DNA of 64,000 nt from DATJOJ01 sp035507035 (GTDB lineage: Bacteria; Acidobacteriota; Terriglobia; Terriglobales; Acidobacteriaceae): the NCBI GenBank assembly GCA_035507035.1, contig DATJOJ010000003.1:1-64000 (forward strand), given 5' to 3'. Of this stretch, positions 15,485 through 23,360 are shown in pieces; position 1 is the stretch's first letter, and each line of letters begins with the position of its first letter. The notes below the pieces were generated by a model. It was not told the DNA's origin. It was given only the letters and a program-made list of their open reading frames with translations, and searched no databases. The translations under genes were made by a program, and so were the position numbers.

Positions 15485-17214
15485 TGGTTGCTCAGGACGC
15501 ACACGCGCACGCGGCCCCACAGGGCTTCATTCGCAAATATGTTTTCAGCCTCGATCACAAGGTCATCGGAGTTCAATATTACTTTCTGGCGCTGGTAGCG
15601 GTGTTCGTGGGGATGGCGTTGTCGTTGCTGATGCGCGTTCACATGATCTGGCCGACGGCGGTGCTGCCGATTTTTGGCGAGATCAAGCCAGAAACCTATC
15701 TGCAGTTGCTTACCATGCATGGAACGATCATGGTGTTCTTCGTGCTGACCACGGCACCGCAGAGCGGATTCGGAAATTACTTTCTGCCGATACAGATTGG
15801 CGCACCGGATATGGCGTTTCCAGTACTCAATATGCTGTCGTTCTGGACGACATTTGTGGCGTTCATCGTGATGCTTTCAGCATTTTTCGCTGTTGGTGGA
15901 GCGCCACTCCATGGATGGACGGGTTACGCGCCGTTGAGTGCGCTGACCAACAGCGGTCCAGGTGAGCAGTTGGGGGCGGACTTATGGATTACCAGCATCG
16001 CGATTTTCTGCATCGCGTCGCTGATGGGTGCGTTGAATTTCATTACAACCATACTTGATCTGCGGGCCAAGGGCATGACCATGATGCGCATGCCGCTCAC
16101 CTGCTGGGCATGGTTCATCACTGCGATTCTGGGATTGCTGGCGTTCGGCGTGCTGCTCTCGGCGGGTATTCTGCTGCTGCTGGATCGCAACGTGGGGACC
16201 AGCTTTTATGTTCCGCTGGTGGTAGTAAACGGGCAGGTCATGGCGCATAAGGGCGGTTCGCCGTTGTTGTGGCAGCATCTGTTCTGGTTCTTTGGGCACC
16301 CCGAGGTTTATATCGCGATCCTGCCCGGCATGGGCGTGGCCTCGCAGATTCTCTCGACCTTCTCGCGCAAACCGATCTTCGGCTACAAGGCCATGGTTTA
16401 CGCGATCATGGCGATTGGCATCTTAGGATTTGTGGTGTGGGGACATCATATGTTCATGAGCGGCATGAGTCCCTACTCAGCCTTTGCGTTTTCGATCATG
16501 ACCATGGCCATCGGCGTACCCTCGGCGATCAAAACGTTTAACTGGCTGGGGACGCTGTACAAGGGCAAGATCCGCTTCCAGTCGCCGATGCTGTATGCCA
16601 TCGGTTTTGTGTCACTTTTCGTTTCCGGCGGATTAAGCGGGCCGTTCCTGGCGCAGCCGGTCCTGGACATTCCTTTGCACGATACGGCGTTTGTGGTCGG
16701 GCACTTTCACTTGATCATGGGAGTGGCGGCGATCTTCGGTATGTTCGCCGGGACGGCTTATTGGTTTCCCAAAATGTTCGGGCGCATGATGAACGAGAGT
16801 CTGGGCCGCATTCATTTTGTGATGACGCTGATCGGGACCTATTGCATCTTCATGCCCATGCACTACCTGGGCATGGCCGGGCAGCCGCGTCGCTATTCGC
16901 AGTTTACTGAGGTCGCGTACCTTCACAAACTGATGCCCCTGAATACGTTCATCACCTATGCTGCAATTGTGACCATCGCGGCGCAGTTCATCTTCGTGAT
17001 CAACTTGTTCTGGAGCATGTTCAAGGGTCCGAAGGCGAGCGACAATCCGTGGGAAGCGACGACGCTCGAGTGGACGACGGCGACACCGCCCCCGCACGAC
17101 AATTTTGGCGGGCATACGCCGGTGGTTTATCACGGGCCGTATGAATACAGCGTGCCCGGTGCGCCGAAGGATTACATCATGCAGACCGATCCGGCGGGTG
17201 TGACGGCACATTAG
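15484..17214 (+). CDS. coxA: Cytochrome c oxidase subunit I
   Basis: 576 aa from ATG 15484. Heme-copper oxidase signatures: low-spin heme His in LTMHGTIMVFF, the CuB/Tyr block WFFGHPEVYIAILP, WGHHMFMSG, and VVGHFHLIMG for the heme a3 and a ligands. About 12 membrane helices. GHPEVY places it among the type A oxidases with the Glu proton path. It reduces oxygen to water and pumps protons at the cytoplasmic membrane. ATG overlaps the coxB stop by one base. Confidence 0.97.
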   Translation: MVAQDAHAHAAPQGFIRKYVFSLDHKVIGVQYYFLALVAVFVGMALSLLMRVHMIWPTAVLPIFGEIKPETYLQLLTMHGTIMVFFVLTTAPQSGFGNYFLPIQIGAPDMAFPVLNMLSFWTTFVAFIVMLSAFFAVGGAPLHGWTGYAPLSALTNSGPGEQLGADLWITSIAIFCIASLMGALNFITTILDLRAKGMTMMRMPLTCWAWFITAILGLLAFGVLLSAGILLLLDRNVGTSFYVPLVVVNGQVMAHKGGSPLLWQHLFWFFGHPEVYIAILPGMGVASQILSTFSRKPIFGYKAMVYAIMAIGILGFVVWGHHMFMSGMSPYSAFAFSIMTMAIGVPSAIKTFNWLGTLYKGKIRFQSPMLYAIGFVSLFVSGGLSGPFLAQPVLDIPLHDTAFVVGHFHLIMGVAAIFGMFAGTAYWFPKMFGRMMNESLGRIHFVMTLIGTYCIFMPMHYLGMAGQPRRYSQFTEVAYLHKLMPLNTFITYAAIVTIAAQFIFVINLFWSMFKGPKASDNPWEATTLEWTTATPPPHDNFGGHTPVVYHGPYEYSVPGAPKDYIMQTDPAGVTAH

Positions 17215-17228
17215 GTTTGTTGTACCGC

Positions 17229-17273
17229 GGGCATTCTTGCCCTCGAGAAGCTTGGCGGACAGGAATGTCCGCC
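17229..17273. repeat. Two hairpin repeats (REP-like) upstream of the first subunit III gene
   Basis: GGGCA-ttct-TGCCC (17229-17242) and GGCGGACA-ggaa-TGTCCGCC (17254-17273), both perfect. They occupy the whole spacer between coxA and the next gene, as in REP-type elements. Confidence 0.55.
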
Positions 17274-17288
17274 CTACATTGGAAGTTT

Positions 17289-18038
17289 ATGGCGACGTTT
17301 AGTCCAACAATTCCGGTAAAGATTCCCGAGGCCGGCCATGGCCGTGGTGGCGAGCAGCCTCCAATCATCGGCGGCGGTGGCGATAGCGGCCGAAGCGATG
17401 GAAGCCCCAATTATGGGCAGCGTCTGCGGCGAGCGCGCCTGGGTTTGGCGGTCGCGCTGGCTCCGATCTTCATGTTCTTTATTTCGATCGTGAGCGCGTA
17501 CATCATGCGGCAGGGGTTGCTCACAGTTGATGATCGCAGCAGTACTGGCTACATTCGGGATTGGATTCCGGTTCAGCTTCCGCTCGCTTTGCTTTTAGTG
17601 AATAGTGCGTTGCTTGCAGCGAGCAGCATAACGGCAGAGATGGCGCGGCGTCAGGTGACCCGGCAAGCGGCGCTAGCGCCGCTGCGGTCGATTCCGGGAG
17701 TTTCGCTAGGAGCGGAGCGCAGCTTTCCGTGGCTCGCGGTGACGGTGACGCTGGGCACAGGCTTTCTGATTGGACAGTGGATGGCATGGCAAGAGTTGGC
17801 GAACCGAGGGTTCTATGTGGCAACCAGCGCCAGCAGTTCGTTCGTTTATCTTTTGACGGCGGCGCATGGAATTCACTTGGCCGGTGGAGTCATTGTCTTG
17901 CTGTACGCTGCGATAGTTTCGCTGCTGAACAAGCCGGTTGAAGCGCGACGCATTGTGGTGGACGTCACCGCATGGTACTGGCACTTTATGTTCGCGCTGT
18001 GGATCGGCATTTTTGCGTTCCTGTGGTTTATGAAGTAA
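17289..18038 (+). CDS. Heme-copper oxidase subunit III family protein (first copy)
   Basis: 249 aa from ATG 17289. A ~50-residue Gly/Pro-rich cytoplasmic start leads into about five membrane helices (LGLAVALAPIFMFFISIVSAYIM; QLPLALLLVNSALLAASSI; LAVTVTLGTGFLIGQWMAWQEL; HGIHLAGGVIVLLYAAIVSL; YWHFMFALWIGIFAFLWF). HGIHLAGG and AWYWHF are subunit III signatures. Lies in the oxidase operon ahead of a second subunit III gene. Confidence 0.85.
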   Translation: MATFSPTIPVKIPEAGHGRGGEQPPIIGGGGDSGRSDGSPNYGQRLRRARLGLAVALAPIFMFFISIVSAYIMRQGLLTVDDRSSTGYIRDWIPVQLPLALLLVNSALLAASSITAEMARRQVTRQAALAPLRSIPGVSLGAERSFPWLAVTVTLGTGFLIGQWMAWQELANRGFYVATSASSSFVYLLTAAHGIHLAGGVIVLLYAAIVSLLNKPVEARRIVVDVTAWYWHFMFALWIGIFAFLWFMK

Positions 18039-18043
18039 GCAAA

Positions 18044-18079
18044 GAAACACAGAGAGCTGGAGTCAAAGAGGAAAAGCTA
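18044..18079. repeat. CACAGAG-type dispersed repeat, copy 2
   Basis: Starts GAAACACAGAG and ends AGAGGAAAAGCTA. Copy 3 has the same ends. Lies in the spacer before the second subunit III gene. Confidence 0.55.
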
Positions 18080-18095
18080 GGGGGAGACTGAGATC

Positions 18096-18857
18096 ATGGC
18101 GGATGTTGCCGTGTCGCATGGGGTTGCGGGCGAGTTCGAGCCGTCGCTGTTTGGGACGTATTCCAAGAAAATCGGGATGTGGCTGTTCCTGCTCTCGGAC
18201 TCGCTGACGTTCGGAGCATTGCTGTTTGCTTATAGCTACGGGCGCATTTCCAATCCCGATTGGCCGACACCGTTCCATAAAGAGAGCATCACGAACGCCA
18301 CGATCATGACGGGTTGCCTGCTCTCTAGCTCGCTAACCATGGTGTTGGCGGTCCTGGCTGCACGGCGTGGTGACCGCAGTTGGACGCGCAACTGGATTCT
18401 GTTCACGATGCTGTTTGGCTCCGGGTTCATCGTGCTGCATGCGATGGAGTGGAGTCATCTGATTGCCGAAGGCATGACGCCGTTTAAGAACCCATGGGCG
18501 GCGACCGTGCCGCAGTTTGGCGGAACTTTCTTCACGCTCACCGGAATGCACATGTTGCACGTGACAATTGGTGTGATCTATCTCGGGGTGGTTGCGTTGC
18601 GCAAGAAATTCTTGCCGATCATCCTGGCAATTTGGGCGATTGTGTTCTTCATGACTCCGGCAGATAACGTGTTTCACACCGGGGTTCACGTGCTGCTAGT
18701 CGGATTTGTGGTAGCTGCAATGATCCTGTTCCTGAAGCCGAAAGATTATGACGCGCACGACGTGGAGATTTCCGGATTGTACTGGCATTTCGTCGATTTG
18801 GTGTGGATGTTCATTTTCCCGCTGGTGTATTTGATGTCGACACGCGTGCAAGGTTAA
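18096..18857 (+). CDS. coxC: Cytochrome c oxidase subunit III (second copy)
   Basis: 253 aa, Shine-Dalgarno GGGGGAG upstream. Seven or so membrane helices: KIGMWLFLLSDSLTFGALLFAYSY is the classic subunit III start, then MTGCLLSSSLTMVLAVLAA, and FFTLTGMHMLHVTIGVIYLG with the conserved His. The end ISGLYWHFVDLVWMFIFPLVYLM is typical. Subunit III stabilises subunit I against turnover inactivation. Having two COX3-family genes in one operon is noted. Confidence 0.92.
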   Translation: MADVAVSHGVAGEFEPSLFGTYSKKIGMWLFLLSDSLTFGALLFAYSYGRISNPDWPTPFHKESITNATIMTGCLLSSSLTMVLAVLAARRGDRSWTRNWILFTMLFGSGFIVLHAMEWSHLIAEGMTPFKNPWAATVPQFGGTFFTLTGMHMLHVTIGVIYLGVVALRKKFLPIILAIWAIVFFMTPADNVFHTGVHVLLVGFVVAAMILFLKPKDYDAHDVEISGLYWHFVDLVWMFIFPLVYLMSTRVQG

Positions 18858-18861
18858 AAAC

Positions 18862-18900
18862 GGAAACACAGAGCGCACAGGGTTCACAGAGGAAAAGCTA
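18862..18900. repeat. CACAGAG-type dispersed repeat, copy 3
   Basis: GGAAACACAGAG...CACAGAGGAAAAGCTA. Its terminal GAGGAAAAG is also the only Shine-Dalgarno for the following gene. Confidence 0.55.
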
Positions 18901-18903
18901 ATT

Positions 18904-19215
18904 ATGCACACGGTTGGGGCAGTTCACGACGACAGCAAAGCGCAATATTTGTGGGTATGGGCAGTGCTGTTACTGCTCACCGCAGTGGAAGTGGCGCTGG
19001 CGTACAACCAGGTCTTCCAGCCAGTTCAGATGTTAGAAGCCCTAATGGTTCTGTCCGTCATTAAATCGGTGCTGATCATCGGCTGGTTCATGCACTTGAA
19101 GTACGAAATCGCCGCCATGAAGTGGGTGATGATGGTAGCGGTATGCGCGTGCTTGTGCCTGATGTGCGTGTTTTTTGCGGACGCAGCGCGGATTTTGCAA
19201 TTGGGGGTGCGATGA
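18904..19215 (+). CDS. Cytochrome c oxidase subunit IV (CoxD/CyoD-like)
   Basis: 103 aa with three predicted membrane helices: YLWVWAVLLLLTAVEVALAYN, LMVLSVIKSVLIIGWFMHLKYE and WVMMVAVCACLCLMCVFFAD. The IKSVLIIGWFMHLKYE block is the prokaryotic COX4 signature. The Shine-Dalgarno GAGGAAAAG is contributed by the CACAGAG-type repeat. The stop overlaps the next start as ATGA. Confidence 0.88.
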   Translation: MHTVGAVHDDSKAQYLWVWAVLLLLTAVEVALAYNQVFQPVQMLEALMVLSVIKSVLIIGWFMHLKYEIAAMKWVMMVAVCACLCLMCVFFADAARILQLGVR

Positions 19216-19469
19216 AGTTACGTTTGATGACAATGGCTTTGCTGCTGGGCCTTTGGGCCGCACCGGTGTTTGGCCAGGGCTGCGCAATGTGCTATAGCAA
19301 TGCTTCTGGAACTAGCAAAGAGGGCCAGCGCGCCATTAATCGAGCCATTCTCGTACTGCTGGTACCGCCGGTAGGATTCATGACGGTTGGGTTTGGGCTG
19401 GCCTACCGCTACGGAAAGAAGCGCGATCAAGATCAGGTGATCGAGCCAGCGAACATCTCGCCGAGTTAA
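19212..19469 (+). CDS. Small membrane protein with CxxC, end of oxidase operon
   Basis: 85 aa from ATG 19212, overlapping the subunit IV stop. An N-terminal signal peptide (LMTMALLLGLWAAPVFG) is followed directly by QGCAMCYSNA and, after a linker, one membrane helix (ILVLLVPPVGFMTVGFGLAY) with a basic cytoplasmic tail. The CAMC pair would face the periplasm, where a redox or copper-handling role for oxidase assembly is conceivable; this is inference from position. Confidence 0.75.
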   Translation: MKLRLMTMALLLGLWAAPVFGQGCAMCYSNASGTSKEGQRAINRAILVLLVPPVGFMTVGFGLAYRYGKKRDQDQVIEPANISPS

Positions 19470-19494
19470 GCTGGCATCTCCGGAGGTGAGAACA

Positions 19495-20865
19495 TTGTCT
19501 TCCACGAAGACTGCGCCTCCGACGTTACCTAACGCCAGTTTTCATCCTCCTCGTACTCACAATCTCCGGCGGATTGGGCTGCTTCCGTTCGTTGCTGTTC
19601 TTTTCGCATATTGTACCGGTGGACCCTTTGGCTTCGAGTCGATGATTTCGACCTCGGGCCCGGGACTGGCGCTGATTCTTCTGCTGGTCGTCCCATTCGT
19701 ATTTTCGATTCCCATTGCCCTGGCGGCGTCCGAGATGGCGACCATGATGCCGGTCGAAGGCGGCTTCTATCGCTGGAGCCGGGCGGCGTTGGGAGATTTC
19801 TGGGGATTTCAGTGCGGCTGGTGGAATTGGACCGGGACTTTTTTGATGGCGGCGGCTTATGGCGTGGCGATGGCGGATTATCTGGATGCGTGGATTCCAC
19901 TGCACTCGCGCTTCACTCACTGGTTGGTTGCGTTCTTGACGCTTGTGGTCGTGGCGTTGATTAACATTCTTGGGATCAGGTTCGTGGGCAGATTGACACT
20001 GGTTTTGTTGATCGCGTCGTTCATCCCACTCATTGTTTTTGTCGTACTGGGCTTTCGCCAGGCTCACTTCAATCCGTTAGAACCGCTGTTTCCCGCGGGC
20101 AGGCCATGGCGCGAGGCATACGGCGTGGGATTGGCGCTGGCGCTATGGTCGTATGCCGGATACGAACAGCTTTCGACCGTGATCGAGGAGGTCGAGAAAC
20201 CGGAGCGCAATTTCCCTCTGGGACTGCTGATCGTGGTTGTGCTCACGGTCGCAGTTTATATTCTTCCGGTCGCAGCCGGATTGAGCGCACTTGGCAATTG
20301 GCAAGTCTGGGAAACCGGATACATGGTGACCGCGGCGCGATTGATCGGTGGGGCAAGCTTAGGAACAGGCGTTTTTATTGCTTCGGTAATCGCAAATTTT
20401 GTTTTGCTGGAAAGCACCGTGCTCTCGGTGTCGCGGGTGCCGTTGACGATGGCTGAAGATGGATATCTTCCTCAGTTCCTGGCGCAGGTAAATTCGCGGC
20501 TCGGAACCCCGGTAGCGGCGATTCTTGTGTCGACCGCAGTTTGTGCCGCTTTGGCTGAGCTCAGCGTGCCGCAACTGATCGCCGTCTACGCATGGTCACG
20601 CATGGCGACTTCAACCCTGACGCTGGCTTCGTTCTGGCAACTGCGGCGGAAGTATCCCGACACACGGAGAAGTTTCCGCGCACCGGGCGGGACGATTGGT
20701 GCATTGGGGGTCGTGATTCCGCCGATTCTGCTGTTCGCGTGGGCGATGATCAACAGTGATCCGAACGCGCGGCTATGGGGAATGCTGATGCTGATCTCCG
20801 GGCCCATCGTGTATGCGTTCATATCCACTCGGCGAGGCTCGGGGCTGGGCGCTCCTGCAGTGTGA
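19495..20865 (+). CDS. APC-superfamily amino-acid permease
   Basis: 456 aa. GGAGG at 19482-19486 sits 8 nt before TTG 19495, which is therefore the likely start; an in-frame GTG at 19486 overlaps the Shine-Dalgarno itself. About 12 membrane helices. APC signatures: GGPFGFESMISTSGPGLALILLLVVPFVFSIPIAL, ASEMATMMPVEGGFYRWSRAALGDFWGFQCGW in the first four helices. Likely imports amino acids or polyamines; the substrate is not readable. Confidence 0.88.
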   Translation: MSSTKTAPPTLPNASFHPPRTHNLRRIGLLPFVAVLFAYCTGGPFGFESMISTSGPGLALILLLVVPFVFSIPIALAASEMATMMPVEGGFYRWSRAALGDFWGFQCGWWNWTGTFLMAAAYGVAMADYLDAWIPLHSRFTHWLVAFLTLVVVALINILGIRFVGRLTLVLLIASFIPLIVFVVLGFRQAHFNPLEPLFPAGRPWREAYGVGLALALWSYAGYEQLSTVIEEVEKPERNFPLGLLIVVVLTVAVYILPVAAGLSALGNWQVWETGYMVTAARLIGGASLGTGVFIASVIANFVLLESTVLSVSRVPLTMAEDGYLPQFLAQVNSRLGTPVAAILVSTAVCAALAELSVPQLIAVYAWSRMATSTLTLASFWQLRRKYPDTRRSFRAPGGTIGALGVVIPPILLFAWAMINSDPNARLWGMLMLISGPIVYAFISTRRGSGLGAPAV

Positions 20866-20943
20866 TGCGGGTCAAACTTTTCGGCAAGACTTCCGTCTAA
20901 ACTCGGAAGAAACTCGAATAATCGGACTCATCCCTTGCGAGCG

Positions 20944-22170
20944 ATGACCTCAACAGAGCGACAGGCGGGAGCGTTGGTGGATTCCGCAAGATCGCGTCCT
21001 CGGCTCGCATCCATTGACGCGCTCCGCGGTCTGATCATGATCATCATGGCGCTGGATCATGTCCGCGATTTCTTTCACATTGGGGCGATGTCATTTTCTC
21101 CGACAGATCTCACACAAACGACGCCGATACTTTTCTTCACGCGCTGGATTACGCACTTTTGCATGCCGGTGTTCATGTTCACGGCGGGGATGGGAGCTTT
21201 TCTATTTGCGCAGCGGCACACTCGAACCGAGCTCTCGCGATTCCTGTGGACACGCGGGCTGTGGTTCGTCTTCCTGGAATTGGCGGTGATGCAGTTCGCC
21301 TACAACTTCAACTTTACATCGAGGAATGTGGTCCTTCTGTTGGTGCTCTGGATCTTCGGCATCTGCTTCGTCGCGATGGCGGGGTTGGTTTATCTGCCAA
21401 TGAAGTGGCTCGCGGCGGCAAGCGTGGTTGTCATCGTATTTCACAACCTGCTGGACAACGTCGACGCCTCGAGCTTCGGATCGGCCGCACCGATTTGGCA
21501 TGTTCTGCATCAACCGGGAGGTTTTAAGCTTGCCGGAAGGACGTTTGCGATCGCCTATCCGCTGCTGCCGTGGGTGTTCGTCATCGCGGCTGGGTTCTGC
21601 TTCGCGCAGATTTTTCAGATGGAGACAGCAAGGCGCAGCCGGATCATGCGCTGGCTCGGAGTTGGCTTGACAGTTGCTTTTGTCATCGTACGGGCGATCA
21701 ATCATTATGGCGATCCCGTGCCTTGGGAGCATCAGAAATCGATGGTGTATACGGTATTGTCATTTCTTAATTGCACGAAATACCCACCATCGCTGGATTT
21801 CCTGCTGATGACGCTGGGGCCGGCGTTGATTTTATTGGCGTATTGGGATGGCCGGGCATTTCAGGGGGACAATCCGTTGATTGTTTTCGGCCGTGTGCCG
21901 ATGTTTTATTTCGTCCTGCATTTCTACTTGATTCATATCTTCGTGGTCATTGCGGCGTTTCTTAGCTATGGGACGGCGGCGCGTGCTTTCATATTCAATC
22001 GCGTGCCGTCGATGGGCGGGCCGCAGCAAATGTTCCCAGCGGATTTCGGCTACAGCTTATGGGCGACTTATGGCTTTTGGGTCCTCACGGTGGCAACACT
22101 CTATCCGGTATGCCGCTGGTTCGCGGGAGTTAAAGCCAGGCGGCGAGATTGGTGGCTGAGCTACCTGTAG
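20944..22170 (+). CDS. DUF1624-family multi-pass membrane protein
   Basis: 408 aa from ATG 20944; an in-frame TTG lies at 20935. The beginning RLASIDALRGLIMIIMALDHVRDFFHIG is the DUF1624/heparan-glucosaminide acetyltransferase-like signature (R-x-x-x-D-x-x-RG and MALDHVRDFF), and THFCMPVFMFTAGMGAFLFA follows. About ten membrane helices. Members may acylate cell-envelope glycans; function is unproven. Confidence 0.8.
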   Translation: MTSTERQAGALVDSARSRPRLASIDALRGLIMIIMALDHVRDFFHIGAMSFSPTDLTQTTPILFFTRWITHFCMPVFMFTAGMGAFLFAQRHTRTELSRFLWTRGLWFVFLELAVMQFAYNFNFTSRNVVLLLVLWIFGICFVAMAGLVYLPMKWLAAASVVVIVFHNLLDNVDASSFGSAAPIWHVLHQPGGFKLAGRTFAIAYPLLPWVFVIAAGFCFAQIFQMETARRSRIMRWLGVGLTVAFVIVRAINHYGDPVPWEHQKSMVYTVLSFLNCTKYPPSLDFLLMTLGPALILLAYWDGRAFQGDNPLIVFGRVPMFYFVLHFYLIHIFVVIAAFLSYGTAARAFIFNRVPSMGGPQQMFPADFGYSLWATYGFWVLTVATLYPVCRWFAGVKARRRDWWLSYL

Positions 22171-22363
22171 ATGGGAGACGGATTCGGCATAAGGAAGCGA
22201 GCCAAACGCGCGATTGTCGTGTCGCCAAAAACGCGACACAGCGCGCGGCTCTCCCAGATCCCTCGCTTCGCAAAAAACGCTCACTCGGGATGACAATCTA
22301 AACTGCAAGTTTGGGCTTGCAGAGGATGACGTCTGAGCCACTCTCATGGGAACATGAAGGAGA
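22171..22363. other. Intergenic region with dispersed-repeat-like segment
   Basis: Holds CCCAGATCCCTCGCTTCGC followed by CTCGGGATGACA, a palindromic motif type seen again around 46816-46846 (CCCCGTCGCTGCGCTC...CGGAATGGCA). No gene seen. A Shine-Dalgarno AAGGAGA precedes the HAD gene. Confidence 0.4.
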
Positions 22364-23029
22364 ATGTCCAAAGCGATAAAAACTATCTTCTTCGATGTCG
22401 GCAACACCCTGCTCTTCCCCAATCGAACCCACATTCTGAAACCGATCGGAAATCGTGATGTTCCGCTCGAACATTGGCATGCGATCGAGCGTGACACCAA
22501 GCCAAAATTCGACGACATCGTCGAGCACGGGGGTCCCGCCGATCATGGGTTCTGGTACATGTTCTACGAACGGCTGCTGAAAGATTTGGAAATTAACGAT
22601 GAGGAGATACACGCTTCCCTGGTCGATGCCACCCGGGTTTCGGCGAACTGGTGCGACATGCGTCCCGGGACGTGCGAAGCCCTACAACGGATTGGCAAGC
22701 GGTATCAAATGGGCATTATTTCTAACGCCGACGGCAAGGTCGGCGACGTGCTGCAACGCTGCGGCATCGCGGCTTGCGTTCGGTCGATTACGGACTCAGG
22801 AGTGATTGGATGGGAGAAGCCGCATCCGGCGATTTTTGAAGCTGCACTGCGAACGATGAATGTCAAACCGGCAGATAGTCTATACGTCGGCGATGTTTAT
22901 TCGGTCGATTATCTTGGCGCGACGCGAGCAGGAATGCAAGCGATTTTGTTCGATGTGTCGGGCGCGTATCGGAGAAAGAACCTGCCGAGAGTTGAATCTT
23001 TAGAAGAGCTGGAGAAAAGGCTGCTATGA
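22364..23029 (+). CDS. HAD-superfamily hydrolase
   Basis: 221 aa, Shine-Dalgarno AAGGAGA. HAD motifs: I FFDVGNTLLF (nucleophile Asp, second Asp replaced by Gly as in the DxGxT subgroup), II GIISNADG, III GWEKPHPAIFEAAL (Lys), IV YVGDVYSVDYLGATRAGM. A helical cap sits between motifs I and II. Likely a small-molecule phosphatase; the substrate is unknown. Confidence 0.88.
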   Translation: MSKAIKTIFFDVGNTLLFPNRTHILKPIGNRDVPLEHWHAIERDTKPKFDDIVEHGGPADHGFWYMFYERLLKDLEINDEEIHASLVDATRVSANWCDMRPGTCEALQRIGKRYQMGIISNADGKVGDVLQRCGIAACVRSITDSGVIGWEKPHPAIFEAALRTMNVKPADSLYVGDVYSVDYLGATRAGMQAILFDVSGAYRRKNLPRVESLEELEKRLL

Positions 23030-23360
23030 GAAGGCCGAGATAGAGCCGAAGATGGATTCCGGGGATTGTGTTCTGGCTTCTGTTTCTCGGATCTATCGCG
23101 CTTATCGGCATCATCCTTTGATTCGGACGGTTTGGGTAGCGGTCCTGAGCCAGAGGATAGGCCACACCGCAGTGGACCGGCGTAGCTCAGTTCACCCGGA
23201 CTCGTGCGCTTCTGTACAGGCAATCCCAGAAACGCACAGATCGATCCCTTGGACCGCGATGCCTGAGAAAAGATTCGCTAGATAATAAAGAAGTTAGCAA
23301 TCGCAATCCGGCCTCGTAAGTGCATCTGTGCGAGCGGACGAATCTGCTTTCGAGGTGGCC
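23030..23360. other. Intergenic region without a supported gene
   Basis: About 330 bp between the HAD gene and the ADOP permease. Short overlapping frames on both strands have no resemblance to known proteins. A stretch at 23179-23191 resembles a tRNA D-arm but there is no T-arm or acceptor stem. Confidence 0.5.

Noticed and set aside
23179..23250. tRNA-like start GGCGTAGCTCAGTT
   Set aside because: No anticodon arm, T-arm (GGTTC) or acceptor stem follows; chance resemblance.
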